Source of the DNA: Paracoccus acridae
GTDB taxonomy: Bacteria; Pseudomonadota; Alphaproteobacteria; Rhodobacterales; Rhodobacteraceae
Assembly (NCBI RefSeq): GCF_014642735.1
Contig: NZ_BMIV01000005.1
Span: 62,001 to 126,000, forward strand
Direction: 5' to 3'
Length of the DNA stretch: 64,000 nt
A program made the translations under genes and the position numbers. Below the pieces are notes generated by a model. The model saw only the letters and a program-made list of their open reading frames with translations, had not been told where the DNA came from and did no database searches. Shown piece after piece: positions 9,011 to 17,899 of this stretch. Every line of letters begins with the position of its first letter. The stretch's first letter is position 1.

Positions 9011-10027
9011 TCAGCCTTGGGCGTAAAGGGCGGGACGGTCGGGATAGGTGATGGCGATCATGGCGCCCTCGGCTTCCTGCGCCTGGACGCAGGCGTCCGA
9101 GGTGACGGCCGCCATGTAGCCGTCCCAGGAGGTCGGTCCCGATGCCGTGCCTTGCGCCGCGGCCTTCAGGAAGTCCTGCAGTTCCACGTCATAGGAAGCA
9201 ACGAAGCGGTCCTTCCAGTCGGTCAGGATCGGGTTTTGCAACGTCGCGTTCAGGCGCGTCTGGATCGCCATCGGTTCGGGCAGCCGGGCAACGCCATCCT
9301 CGCCCACGACCTCGCACTGGATGTCATAGCCGTAATGGCAGTTCACGAAGATCTCGGTGTCGATGACCGTGCCCTTGGCCGTCACCAGCGTCACGATCTG
9401 CGGGTCGCGCAGCTTGGCGTGGGAACGTGCGCAGGACCGGGGAAAGGTCACGCGGGCGGACACATAGTCGTCGTCCAGAAGCCAGCGGAACACGTCGATC
9501 TCGTGGATCAGCGTATCGTGGATCGCCATGGGCGTCGTATAGGCCTCGGGCACGAAGGGGTTGCGGTGCGCGGCATGGACCATGATCGGGGCGCCGATCT
9601 GGCCGTCCACGACCTTCTTCAGCGCAGCGTAGCCTTCGTCATAGCGGCGCATGAAGCCGACCTGCACCAGACGCTTGCCGTGCGCCACCTCGGCATCGAC
9701 GATGCGCTTGGCGCCCTCGGCGGTCGTCGCCAGCGGCTTTTCGCAGAAGCAGGGCTTGCCGGCCGCGATTGCGGCCAGGACATATTGTTCATGCGTCGCG
9801 CCCCAGGAGGTGACCAGCACCGCGTCCACATCGGTGCTGGCGATCAGATCCTCGCCCCTGTCGAAGACGGTGGCATCCGGGGCGATGTCCGCCTTGACGG
9901 CCTCGGCGGATGCGCGGTTGACGTCCGACAGCGCGGTGATGGTGCCGCCCGACAGCACCTGGTTGATGCGCCGCGCGTGGTCGCGGCCGATGGCTCCGGT
10001 GCCGATGACACCAATCCTGACGGTCAT
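9011..10027 (-). CDS. iolG: Inositol 2-dehydrogenase
   Basis: IolG (338 residues) oxidizes myo-inositol to 2-keto-myo-inositol with NAD+, the first step after uptake. It is a Gfo/Idh/MocA protein: GTGAIG at 9-14 binds the nucleotide, CEKP at 95-98 supplies the catalytic Lys, and the substrate domain has MVHAAHRNP and [16 protein letters not shown] with the Asp and His expected of IolG. The ATG at 10027 is chosen over one four codons upstream because the Rossmann strand then starts normally. It sits between two TIM-barrel genes with gaps of 8 and 4 bases. Confidence 0.9.
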   Translation of the reverse strand: MTVRIGVIGTGAIGRDHARRINQVLSGGTITALSDVNRASAEAVKADIAPDATVFDRGEDLIASTDVDAVLVTSWGATHEQYVLAAIAAGKPCFCEKPLATTAEGAKRIVDAEVAHGKRLVQVGFMRRYDEGYAALKKVVDGQIGAPIMVHAAHRNPFVPEAYTTPMAIHDTLIHEIDVFRWLLDDDYVSARVTFPRSCARSHAKLRDPQIVTLVTAKGTVIDTEIFVNCHYGYDIQCEVVGEDGVARLPEPMAIQTRLNATLQNPILTDWKDRFVASYDVELQDFLKAAAQGTASGPTSWDGYMAAVTSDACVQAQEAEGAMIAITYPDRPALYAQG

Positions 10028-10035
10028 GTTGGATC

Positions 10036-10932
10036 TCACTTCCAGTATTTTTCGACGTATCGTTTGGTTTCCGACAGCATGTATCGGGCGCTGTCCTCGG
10101 CCCGGTCTTCCCAGGCGAAGACGCAGTTCGACAACACGCCGTCGAACTTCATGTCGGCCAGGGTGGCGAAGAAGGTGTCCCAGTCGATCTCGCCCTGGCC
10201 GAAATCGGTGTGCTGGTGGACGCGCACCTTCGATCCCGGCGGGTTGACGATGTATCGCAGGGCCGAGGACTTGTTGTGGTCATAGGTGTCGGCAAGCCGC
10301 ACATGTTCCAGCAGTCCTTCGGTCGCGCGCAGGTTCGCCACCATGTCGGGACCGTAGAAGAAGGTGTGCGGCGCGATGAAGGATGCGCGCACCATGGGCG
10401 AGTTGATGGTCTTGATGATGTCCACCGCCGGGGCGATTTCCTCCAGCCAATCCTCGGGATGGGCCTCCAGCGACAGCTTGATGCCCTCGCGTTCCAGGAT
10501 CGGGACCAGCACGTCCATGGCGCGGAAGAACTGGTTTTCGCAGGTTTCGGGACGATGGAGGCCCGAACGGTCGTTCAGGCTTCGGTCGGGGCTGCCGCCG
10601 CGTCCGAACTCGCTGACGAACAAGGGACATTCCAGTTCCACCGCCCATTCGATCGCGCGCTTCCAGTTGTCGATCGCCACGTCCCATTCATCAGGGTATG
10701 GGCTGGCCCAGCGATACATCGGCTGGATCGAGGCGAGGCCCACGCCCGTATCGCGCAGCGCCTGCTTGAAGCTGCGGATCCGTTCCGGGTAAAGCTTCGG
10801 GCGCGTCCACCAGGAAAAGAAATCCGGGCGGGGCGACATTTCCACATGGTCATAGCCCAGTTCGGCCACCTTGCGGACGGTATCCTCCAGCGACAGGTGG
10901 CGGATCATGTGCGGGTCAAGCGTGTGTTTCAT
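10036..10932 (-). CDS. Sugar phosphate isomerase/epimerase (TIM barrel) in the iol operon
   Basis: This 298-residue TIM-barrel protein is distinct from both IolE and the IolI-like protein. Recognisable segments are [69 protein letters not shown] and [14 protein letters not shown], typical of the metal-dependent barrel. The [12 protein letters not shown] end is common in inosose isomerase/epimerase-like genes. Its position directly upstream of iolG, 8 bases apart, argues for a role in inositol or inositol-isomer use. The exact reaction is not known; it may handle chiro- or scyllo-inositol ketones. Confidence 0.75.
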   Translation of the reverse strand: MKHTLDPHMIRHLSLEDTVRKVAELGYDHVEMSPRPDFFSWWTRPKLYPERIRSFKQALRDTGVGLASIQPMYRWASPYPDEWDVAIDNWKRAIEWAVELECPLFVSEFGRGGSPDRSLNDRSGLHRPETCENQFFRAMDVLVPILEREGIKLSLEAHPEDWLEEIAPAVDIIKTINSPMVRASFIAPHTFFYGPDMVANLRATEGLLEHVRLADTYDHNKSSALRYIVNPPGSKVRVHQHTDFGQGEIDWDTFFATLADMKFDGVLSNCVFAWEDRAEDSARYMLSETKRYVEKYWK

Positions 10933-10965
10933 CGGGCGTCTCGGACAGGGGTCAGGGGCCGGGCA

Positions 10966-10992
10966 GGGCGGGGAGGAGGAGACGCCCCGCCC
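10966..10992 (-). other. Intercistronic hairpin after second binding-protein gene
   Basis: A perfect 8-bp GC stem (10966-10973 with 10985-10992) lies just past the stop of the binding-protein gene and before the TIM-barrel gene. There is no T-run, so an mRNA-stabilising or partial-stop role is more likely than full termination. Confidence 0.5.
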
Positions 10993-11004
10993 GGCAAAGG
11001 CCGG

Positions 11005-11934
11005 TTACTTCTGGTAATCGGCCATGTTCTGGGGCGTGACCGGCTCGAACGGGATCCAGTGTTCGGGCTCGATCTTTTCGCCCGCTGCGGCGGCGACGGC
11101 GGTGCGGACCGCCTGTTCGCCCTGGCCGGTGGCGTTCTGATAGACGGTCACGTCCATCTGCCCCGCCTCCATCGCGGCCAGGCCGTCGGCGGTGGCGTCG
11201 ATGCCCGCGATGACGATGTCGCCCTTGCCCGTGGTCGCGGCCAGGGCCTGCGCCGCGCCGATCGCCATTTCGTCGTTGTTGGCGACGATGGCGTCGAATT
11301 CCAGGCCCGCCGTTAGCCAGGAGGTCACCAGATCCTGCGCCTGCACGCGGTTCCAGTTGGCGACCTGCTTTTCGATGATCTCGACCTCGCAATCGGGCTG
11401 GGCGAAGGCTTCCTCGACCATCTGCGTGCGCACATGGGCGGCGTGGTTTTCCAGCGGACCCATCAGGATCACCGCCTTGGCATCCTCGCGCCCTTCAAGC
11501 GCCGCGCAGACGGCGGCGGCTTCCAGGCGGCCCGCGTCGGTTTCCTGCGACCCGACATAGGCGGTGCCCTGGGGCATCCCGGTTTCCAGTTCGGCGGGCG
11601 GATGGTTCACATAGATCAGCGGGATGCCCGCCCCCGTCGCCGTGGCGGTGATGGCGGCCGTGCTGTCGCCATCGACCGCGTTCACGATGATCGCATCGAC
11701 GCCGTTCGCCACGAAGTTCTGGACCTGGTTCAGCTGCTTGGCGACGTCCAGTTGCGCATCCTCGACCGACAGGGTGACGCCTTCGGTCCGTTCCGCCTCG
11801 GCGCGGATGCCGTTCAGCAGGATCGTCAGGAAGGGGTTGTCAAAGGACGTCATGGTGACGCCGATCCGGGTTTCCGCCACGGCGGGCGCGGCCAGCGACA
11901 GGCAAAGGGCGGTGGTGGCGATGAGTCTGGTCAT
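11005..11934 (-). CDS. Second periplasmic sugar-binding protein of the inositol ABC importer
   Basis: A 309-residue RbsB-type (peripla_BP_4) binding protein with a clear signal peptide (hydrophobic stretch then APAVAE-T, cleavage near residue 20). It is a paralogue of the IbpA-like protein at 14607-15548. Shared marks include [65 protein letters not shown] and [16 protein letters not shown]. It lies after the permease rather than at the head of the operon. Two binding proteins sharing one ATPase-permease pair could widen the range of inositol isomers taken up. A hairpin follows the stop codon. Confidence 0.88.
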   Translation of the reverse strand: MTRLIATTALCLSLAAPAVAETRIGVTMTSFDNPFLTILLNGIRAEAERTEGVTLSVEDAQLDVAKQLNQVQNFVANGVDAIIVNAVDGDSTAAITATATGAGIPLIYVNHPPAELETGMPQGTAYVGSQETDAGRLEAAAVCAALEGREDAKAVILMGPLENHAAHVRTQMVEEAFAQPDCEVEIIEKQVANWNRVQAQDLVTSWLTAGLEFDAIVANNDEMAIGAAQALAATTGKGDIVIAGIDATADGLAAMEAGQMDVTVYQNATGQGEQAVRTAVAAAAGEKIEPEHWIPFEPVTPQNMADYQK

Positions 11935-11978
11935 GGGGGTGCATTCCCGTCGGTTGGGTGTGAAAGGAGAGCGCGGGC

Positions 11979-12998
11979 CTAGCTTGTCTTCCGGCGCTTG
12001 CGCTGGCGGTGGACGTCGGCCACCACGGCGGCCACGACGATCGCGCCCTTGATCATTTCCTGGTAGTAGGCGTCGAGCCTGAGGAACGTGAAGCCCGAGA
12101 TGATGACCCCGAAGATGATCATCCCGATGGCCGTGCCCAGGATCGACCCTCGCCCGCCGTTCAGCGACACGCCCCCGATCACCGCCATGGCGATGGCGTC
12201 CAGTTCATAGGCCAGGCCCATGCCCGCCTGCGCCGTCTGGCCGCGTGCGGCGACCACCATCCCGGCAAGTGCTGCCAGCATCGCGGCGATGACATAGACC
12301 TTGACCAGGTGGCGTTCCACGTCGATGCCGGACACGCGGGCGGCCTGGGCATTGGCGCCGATGGCATAGGTGAACTTGCCATAGCGGGTGTATTTCATCG
12401 CCACGTGGAAGATCAGCGCCACCAGGATGAAGATGACGACCGGCATCATGCCGCTGCCGATCCAGGCGAAACCCTCGGTCGGGAAGCTGATCGGCTGGCC
12501 CTTGGTGTACCACTTGGCAAAGCCGCGCACCGTGACCATCGTGCCCAGCGTGGCGATGAAAGGCGGGATCTTGGTATAGGCGATCAGCCAGCCGTTGATG
12601 AGGCCGACGACGGCCCCGCAGCCAAGCCCGATCAGCAGGGGCACGATCATCGGCAGGTCGGTCAGCGCCGGATAGACCGCGCGGGCATAGGTCGAGACCT
12701 GGGCAAAGGACATCGCCACCATGGCGACCGCGCCCACCACGGAACCCGAGGACAGGTCGATCCCGCCCGAGATGATGACCTGCGTCACGCCCACGGCGAT
12801 GATGCCGATCACGGACACCTGCAGGATCATGATCTTCAGCCGGTTCCAGGAAAACAGGAAGGACTGTCCCTGGAAGATCCAGCCCAGGATCTCGAAGACC
12901 AGGGCGATGCCGATCAGGACCAGGAGGATGTTCACTTCCGCAGGCCATTTGCGCTGCGTGCGCGGCGCGGCGCGGGCGGTGATGTCTTGGCTGCTCAT
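11979..12998 (-). CDS. iatP: Inositol ABC transporter permease
   Basis: This 339-residue membrane protein of the ribose/inositol (BPD_transp_2) permease family has about eight to ten hydrophobic helices. Family signatures are GVTQVIISGGIDLSSGSVVG in the first third, VGLINGWLIAYTKIPPFIATLGTM in the middle and AIAMAVIGGVSLNGGRGSILG near the end; the last contains the loop that contacts the ATPase. The start at 12998 gives a soluble N-tail followed by the first helix. It is 13 bases after iatA. The C-terminus is basic and short. Confidence 0.9.
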   Translation of the reverse strand: MSSQDITARAAPRTQRKWPAEVNILLVLIGIALVFEILGWIFQGQSFLFSWNRLKIMILQVSVIGIIAVGVTQVIISGGIDLSSGSVVGAVAMVAMSFAQVSTYARAVYPALTDLPMIVPLLIGLGCGAVVGLINGWLIAYTKIPPFIATLGTMVTVRGFAKWYTKGQPISFPTEGFAWIGSGMMPVVIFILVALIFHVAMKYTRYGKFTYAIGANAQAARVSGIDVERHLVKVYVIAAMLAALAGMVVAARGQTAQAGMGLAYELDAIAMAVIGGVSLNGGRGSILGTAIGMIIFGVIISGFTFLRLDAYYQEMIKGAIVVAAVVADVHRQRKRRKTS

Positions 12999-13011
12999 GC
13001 GAATGGTTCCC

Positions 13012-14550
13012 TTACTTCGCCGCAAGCGACATGATCTTGACCTGATCCGCTTCCGCGCGGTCCAGGAAGCCGGACACATGGCCTTCATGCATGACCATGA
13101 TGCGGTCGGACATGCCCAGCACCTCGGGCAGTTCGGAGGAGATCATCAGCACCGCCACGCCCTGCGCGGCCAGTTCGGTGATCAGGCGGTGGATTTCGGA
13201 TTTCGCGCCCACGTCGATGCCGCGGGTCGGTTCGTCCAGGATCAGGATGCGGGGCTTGGTCAGCAGCCAGCGGGCGATCAGCAGCTTTTGCTGGTTGCCG
13301 CCCGACAGGTTTTCCACCGTTTCCTGAAGGTTCGGGGTCTTGACGCGCAGGGTGCGGGCCATGTCCTCGGCCAGGCGGTTCACCTCGGCCTGCTGGACGA
13401 AGCCGTTCTTGACATGGCTGCGGGTGATCAGCGCGGACTGGATGTTTTCCAGGCAGTCCAGCGTCAGGAAACAGCCGGTTTCCTTGCGATCCTCGGTCAG
13501 GAAGGCCATGCCATGCGCCATGGCCTGCGCGGGACTGGCGATGGTCACGGGCTTGCCGTCGATCAGGATCTCGCCGCTGTCCGCCGGGTGGACGCCGAAC
13601 AGCGCCTCGGCCACGTTGGACCGCTTGGACCCGACCAGACCCGCCAGGCCCAGGATCTCGCCCCGGCGCAGGGTGAATGACACGTCGTGGAAGACGCCGG
13701 GCAGCGTCAGGTCACGCACCTCGAGGATCGTGTCGCCGATGGGGCAATCGACCTTGGGGAACATGTTGGTGATCTCTCGGCCCACCATCATGCGGATGAT
13801 GTCGTCGCGGGTCACGTCGGACGCGTTGTGGGTGCCCACATACTTGCCGTCGCGGAAGACCGTGAATTCGTCGGCGATCTCGAACAGCTCGTTCATCTTG
13901 TGGGTGATATAGACGATGCCGATGCCGCGGGTGCGCAGGTCGCGGATGATGGCGAACAGGTGATCCACCTCTCGTTCCGTCAGCGCGCTTGTGGGTTCGT
14001 CCATGATCAGGACATCGGAATTGTGGGAAACCGCCTTGGCGATCTCGACCATCTGCTTTTGCGCCACCGTCAGTTCGCTGACCTGCGCGCGGGGGTCGAG
14101 GTTGATGTTCAGCCGCGCGAACAGGTCGGCCGTCATCCGGGTCATCTCGGCATGGTCGATCAGGCCGAAGCGGTTCTTGGGTTCGCGGCGGATCCAGATG
14201 TTTTCCGCCACCGTCATCCAGTTCATCAGCGCCAGTTCCTGGTGGATCATCGAGATCCCCTGTTCCAGCGCGTCCAGCGGCGATTTCAGCGCCACCACCT
14301 GGCCCCGCAGCCGGATTTCCCCAGCATCGGGCTGATAGACGCCGGCGATGATCTTCATCAGCGTGGACTTGCCCGCGCCGTTTTCCCCCATCAGGGCGTG
14401 GACCGTGCCGGGGCGGATGCGCAACTGCACGTCATCCAGCGCCAGCACGCCCGGAAATTCCTTGCGGATGCCGCTGATCGACAAGACACCGTCGCGTTGG
14501 GTGGCCGCGTGAACGCGGTCGATGGCGGCGGCCGTCCTTGGGCTGACCAT
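13012..14550 (-). CDS. iatA: Inositol ABC transporter ATP-binding protein
   Basis: This 512-residue double-ATPase of the sugar (RbsA/MglA) class energises inositol uptake. The first domain has Walker [10 protein letters not shown] at 55-63 and Walker B with DEPTSAL at 184-190. The second domain keeps its signature LSGGNQQK (415-422) and [10 protein letters not shown], but its Walker A position (near 303-311, GLVGSKRS) lacks the GKS/T, as is normal in this family. Genes for the permease and the binding proteins surround it. A 56-bp gap with a strong hairpin separates it from ibpA. Confidence 0.93.
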   Translation of the reverse strand: MVSPRTAAAIDRVHAATQRDGVLSISGIRKEFPGVLALDDVQLRIRPGTVHALMGENGAGKSTLMKIIAGVYQPDAGEIRLRGQVVALKSPLDALEQGISMIHQELALMNWMTVAENIWIRREPKNRFGLIDHAEMTRMTADLFARLNINLDPRAQVSELTVAQKQMVEIAKAVSHNSDVLIMDEPTSALTEREVDHLFAIIRDLRTRGIGIVYITHKMNELFEIADEFTVFRDGKYVGTHNASDVTRDDIIRMMVGREITNMFPKVDCPIGDTILEVRDLTLPGVFHDVSFTLRRGEILGLAGLVGSKRSNVAEALFGVHPADSGEILIDGKPVTIASPAQAMAHGMAFLTEDRKETGCFLTLDCLENIQSALITRSHVKNGFVQQAEVNRLAEDMARTLRVKTPNLQETVENLSGGNQQKLLIARWLLTKPRILILDEPTRGIDVGAKSEIHRLITELAAQGVAVLMISSELPEVLGMSDRIMVMHEGHVSGFLDRAEADQVKIMSLAAK

Positions 14551-14576
14551 GAAACTGTCCTCCGGTGGGAAAGGGT

Positions 14577-14598
14577 GCCGGGACGAAACCGTCCCGGC
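14577..14598 (-). other. Intercistronic hairpin after ibpA
   Basis: A perfect 9-bp stem (14577-14585 with 14590-14598, AAAC loop on the plus strand) lies 9 bases past the ibpA stop. It has no T-run. Such hairpins often protect the binding-protein part of a transporter mRNA, giving more binding protein than membrane components. Confidence 0.55.
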
Positions 14599-14606
14599 GG
14601 CAGGGC

Positions 14607-15548
14607 TCAGTTCCGGGCCTGGTATTCGGCCAGGTTCGCGGGCGTCACGAGTTCGAAGGGCACATAGACCTTGTTCTCGACCTCCTCGCCGCGCGCCAGC
14701 TTCAGCGCCGCGTCCACCGCGCCCTGGCCCTGGCCCGCCGCATTCTGGAACACGGTCACGTCCAGGTCGCCCGCCTCCATCGCCGCCAGGGCGTCCTGCG
14801 TGGCGTCAACGCCGCCGACGATCACGTCGTCCATCGACATGCCCGCCGATTTCATGGCCTGGATCGCGCCGATGGCCATTTCGTCGTTGTTGGAAATCAC
14901 CGCGTCGAATTCCAGCCCCGAGGTGATCCAGTTCGTCATCAGGTCGGCGGCCTGGGTGCGCGACCAGTTCGCGGTCTGCTCCTCGACGATCTGGATGAAG
15001 CTGCATTCGGGCGTGGCGATCACGTCCTTGATGTCCTGGGTGCGCATCCGCGCGGCCTGGTTCGACAATTCGCCCATCAGGACGACCGCCTTGGCCTCGG
15101 TCTTGCCGGCTTCCTTCAGCAGGCGGCAGATTTCCTGGGTTTCCAGCGTGCCGGATTCCTTTTCGTCGGACGCCACGAAAGCCTGGTTTTCCGGCAGGTC
15201 GTCGACGTTCACAGGCTCGCGGTTGACATAGACCAGCGGGATGCCCGCGTCGGCCGCGGCCTGCGACATGGCGACGGTGGCGTCGGTATCGACCGGGTTC
15301 ACGATGATCGCGTCCACGCCCGAGGCCACGAAGTTCTGGATCTGGTTCAGCTGCTTGCCCACGTCGTTCTGCGCATCTTCGATCTGCAGGGTCACGCCGT
15401 CCAGGCTGGCTGCATGTTCCTGCATCCCGTTGCGCAGGACGGTCAGGAAGTTGTCGTCGAACAGCGCCATGGATACCCCGATGTTCTCGGCCTGGGCAGC
15501 CGTTCCCAGCAGCCCGCAGATCGCGGTCGCCGTCAGCAGTCGCTTCAT
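14607..15548 (-). CDS. ibpA: Inositol ABC transporter periplasmic binding protein
   Basis: This 313-residue RbsB-like binding protein has a signal peptide ([20 protein letters not shown]). It should capture inositol in the periplasm for the iatA/iatP importer. Family segments include [62 protein letters not shown] and [31 protein letters not shown]. The ATG at 15548 has a strong GGAGGGAAG ribosome site. It is the first gene of the transport/iol operon. Upstream lie two operator-like palindromes (15739-15756 and 15781-15798). Confidence 0.92.
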   Translation of the reverse strand: MKRLLTATAICGLLGTAAQAENIGVSMALFDDNFLTVLRNGMQEHAASLDGVTLQIEDAQNDVGKQLNQIQNFVASGVDAIIVNPVDTDATVAMSQAAADAGIPLVYVNREPVNVDDLPENQAFVASDEKESGTLETQEICRLLKEAGKTEAKAVVLMGELSNQAARMRTQDIKDVIATPECSFIQIVEEQTANWSRTQAADLMTNWITSGLEFDAVISNNDEMAIGAIQAMKSAGMSMDDVIVGGVDATQDALAAMEAGDLDVTVFQNAAGQGQGAVDAALKLARGEEVENKVYVPFELVTPANLAEYQARN

Positions 15549-15738
15549 GGTCTTCCCTCCACTGATGGTGCGCTTGGGCACCTTGTTCGTTGCTTTGTGC
15601 CAGACGGCGGGCCGCACGGGGCCACCCCTGCGGATGCAGGGTTTGCGCGGCGTCGGTCTTTGGCAGGCGGCGACGATTCTCCTCAGGTCGTCGCAAGGGG
15701 AAGATCACGGAAGGCCGTCCACGGGTCAATCATGCTGT

Positions 15739-15756
15739 GACGGGGAAAACCATCAT
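15739..15756 (-). promoter_or_regulatory. Secondary operator-like site upstream of ibpA
   Basis: Read on the minus strand, this site shares 13 of 18 bases with the palindrome at 15781-15798, including TGATGGTTTTCC. The two TTTT centres are 42 bp apart, four helical turns, so repressor dimers could sit on one DNA face. Confidence 0.5.
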
Positions 15757-15780
15757 TCGTGATGTAAAATGATGCCTTCG

Positions 15781-15798
15781 GTGATGGTTTTCCATCAC
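15781..15798. promoter_or_regulatory. LacI-type operator GTGATGG-TTTT-CCATCAC
   Basis: A perfect 7-bp inverted repeat with a 4-bp centre lies between the regulator gene (stop at 15804) and ibpA. Its form matches LacI-family operators. It is the likely main binding site of the adjacent regulator. Confidence 0.65.
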
Positions 15799-15803
15799 GC
15801 GGC

Positions 15804-16832
15804 CTACAGGCTTTCCGGCGTCCAGATCTGGAAGGGAAGAAACCGCTGGCCGGGATTGTCGGTCAGGCCGTGGTCGCGCGCCTGGATCATCAGGGCCAGG
15901 GTTTCCTCGCAGACCTGGCGCAGGGGCGTGCTGATGACGGCGGACAGGGTGCGGTCCTGCAAGGCTTCGCGCGAGTCCGGCGTCAGTTCATTGACGATCA
16001 GCACCACGTCGCCGGGCTTGCGCAATTCGCGCAGGGCGGCGATGGCGCCCTCCATCCCGCCGCCCGCGCAATAGATGCCGACGATGTCGTTGTGCCGTTC
16101 CAGAAGCTCGGTCACCGCCTCATAGGTCAGTTGCCGTGTTTCCAGGTTCACCTGGGGGTTCAGCAATTCGAAATCCGGGGCGTATTCCCGGAAATAGCTG
16201 CGAAATCCGGTTTCGCGCAGTTCGTGGCCGTGAAACCGGTGCCCGCCGATGAAGACCGCGACCTTGCCGGGCCTGCGCGCGATCCTGGAGATCAGCCAGC
16301 CGACCGTTCGGCCGACCTTGATGTTGTTGGTCCCGACATAGCTTTCCCGCACGCCTTGGGCGAAGTCCGACAGCAGCGAAAAGGTGGGAATGCCGCGCGC
16401 GCGCAAATCGCTGACTGCCGCCGTGACCTTGTGGTGGTCCAGCCCCGTCGCCGCCACCGCATCGACCTTGCCGGCCATCGACGCCAGCAACTGTTCCAGT
16501 TCCCCCGGCAGGGTCGATTGCGCGAACCGCACCGTCACCCGCACCCGGTGCGAGGTGATCTGCGCCGCCTGATCCTGAAATTCCCGTGCGAAGTCTTGGT
16601 AAAAAGGGTGTCGTTCCTTTTGCAGGATCAGCGCGGCATGCAGTTCGGGCAGTTCCGCCATCAGCCGCGCCCGGATCGCGTTCGCCCCGTGATAGCCGAT
16701 GCGCTGCGCAGCGTCCTGCACGCGCCGCGCGGTTTCCTCGCGCACCTTCAGGCGGCCGTTCAGGACCCTGTCTGCCGTGGCAAGGCTGACGCCCGCCTCG
16801 CGCGCAAGGTCGGCAATGGTCGGGCGGCGCAT
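15804..16832 (-). CDS. LacI family transcriptional regulator of the inositol operon
   Basis: This 342-residue regulator has the N-terminal LacI helix-turn-helix (TIADLAREAGVSLATADRVLNGR, residues 5-27). A periplasmic-binding-protein-like sensor domain follows (KERHPFYQDFAREFQ, YVGTNNIKVGRTVGWLI, DIVGIYCAGGGMEGA, VLIVNELTPDSREAL). It lies directly upstream of ibpA on the same strand. Operator-like palindromes flank it on both sides (15739-15798 and 16872-16889), so it probably represses both itself and the inositol operon, with inositol or a keto-inositol as inducer. That ligand is inferred from context only. Confidence 0.9.
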   Translation of the reverse strand: MRRPTIADLAREAGVSLATADRVLNGRLKVREETARRVQDAAQRIGYHGANAIRARLMAELPELHAALILQKERHPFYQDFAREFQDQAAQITSHRVRVTVRFAQSTLPGELEQLLASMAGKVDAVAATGLDHHKVTAAVSDLRARGIPTFSLLSDFAQGVRESYVGTNNIKVGRTVGWLISRIARRPGKVAVFIGGHRFHGHELRETGFRSYFREYAPDFELLNPQVNLETRQLTYEAVTELLERHNDIVGIYCAGGGMEGAIAALRELRKPGDVVLIVNELTPDSREALQDRTLSAVISTPLRQVCEETLALMIQARDHGLTDNPGQRFLPFQIWTPESL

Positions 16833-16871
16833 CGGCTGTCTTTCCGGCTGGTGATGGGATCCGTCAGGGTC

Positions 16872-16889
16872 TTGACGGTTTCACATCAG
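16872..16889 (-). promoter_or_regulatory. Degenerate operator upstream of the inositol LacI regulator
   Basis: TTGACGG-TTTC-ACATCAG agrees with the 15781-15798 palindrome at 13 of 18 positions. It lies 40 bp before the regulator's start codon, which fits autoregulation. Confidence 0.35.
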
Positions 16890-16900
16890 CGCCCCGCCCG

Positions 16901-17899
16901 TCAAGGCTGCCAGCCGCCCTCCAGATCGACCGGCTGGCCCGTCGCGATCGAGGCGACCGCGGCCTCGGCCAGGCGCTGCGCCTCGAATCCGTCGCGGATC
17001 CCGGCAAGGGGCGCGGGGCCGCCCTGCAGCCATGCGGCAAAGGCCTCCATCTCGGCGCGATAGGCGGCCTCGAACCGGGCGATGAAGTAATCCATCGGCG
17101 GCGCGGTCATCTGGCCTGTCGGTCCTGCGATGCGGAGATCCGTTTGCGGGCGGTTGTCGATGAACAGCACCTCGGCCGCGCAATGCGCCTCGAGCCGCTG
17201 GTCATAGCCCAAGGGGCCGCGGCGGTTGTTGGTCATCGTGACCATGCGCCCGGATCGGGTCAGCATCGTCACCGCCAGCGTGTCGATATCGCCCGCCTCG
17301 CCGATCGCGGGATCGACCTGGCAGTTGCCCAGGGCATAGACGGTCGCGATCTCCTCGCCGCAGATGTATCGCGCCTGGTCGAAGTCATGGATCGCCTGGT
17401 CGCGCAGCATCCCGCCGGATCGGCGCACATAGTCGATGGGCGGCGGGCCGGGATCGCGGGTGTGCATCACCAGTTGTTCCAGCCGCCCGGATCGGCCCGA
17501 TGCGATGCGGTCCCGCACCGCGCGGAAGTTCGGGTCATAGCGGCGCTGAAAGCCCAACATGCAGCGGATGCCGGATGCCTCGACGGCGTCCGTGACGCGC
17601 ACGACCGTCGGCCAGTCGAGCGAGATCGGCTTTTCGCAGAACACCGCCAGCCCGCGTTCGGCCGCCGCCAGCAGCAATTCCGCATGGCTGTCGGTGGACG
17701 AACAGATGACGATACCGTCCAGATCGTCGGACAGCGCGTCATGGGCGTCCGACCGGCGCGCCCCGATCCGCGCGGCAAGTGCGTCGCAATCGGCGACCGG
17801 ATCGACAAGATGCACCACGGCGACACCGGGAATGGCGGCGGCGTTCATCGCATGGACGGCGCCGATGCGGCCCGCCCCGAAAACGGCAAGGCGCGTCAT
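16901..17899 (-). CDS. Gfo/Idh/MocA family oxidoreductase (IolG-like)
   Basis: A 332-residue NAD(P)-dependent dehydrogenase. GAGRIG (8-13) binds the dinucleotide and CEKP (88-91) carries the catalytic Lys. The C-terminal substrate domain resembles inositol 2-dehydrogenases (MLGFQRRYDPNF, GMLRDQAIHDFDQARYICGEE). Its start overlaps the stop of the next upstream dehydrogenase gene by 4 bases (ATGA), so the two are translationally coupled. It belongs to the second LacI-controlled locus, not to the iol operon. The substrate is unknown; a cyclitol or a keto sugar is most likely. Confidence 0.82.
   Translation of the reverse strand: MTRLAVFGAGRIGAVHAMNAAAIPGVAVVHLVDPVADCDALAARIGARRSDAHDALSDDLDGIVICSSTDSHAELLLAAAERGLAVFCEKPISLDWPTVVRVTDAVEASGIRCMLGFQRRYDPNFRAVRDRIASGRSGRLEQLVMHTRDPGPPPIDYVRRSGGMLRDQAIHDFDQARYICGEEIATVYALGNCQVDPAIGEAGDIDTLAVTMLTRSGRMVTMTNNRRGPLGYDQRLEAHCAAEVLFIDNRPQTDLRIAGPTGQMTAPPMDYFIARFEAAYRAEMEAFAAWLQGGPAPLAGIRDGFEAQRLAEAAVASIATGQPVDLEGGWQP

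Noticed and set aside
6229..9051. A 940-codon plus-strand frame across iolC and the iolI-like gene
   Set aside because: It is antisense to two well-supported enzymes and shows no domain.
13012..14550. Missing second Walker A in IatA as a sign of a broken ATPase
   Set aside because: Sugar-class double ATPases normally have a degenerate second site while keeping the other motifs.
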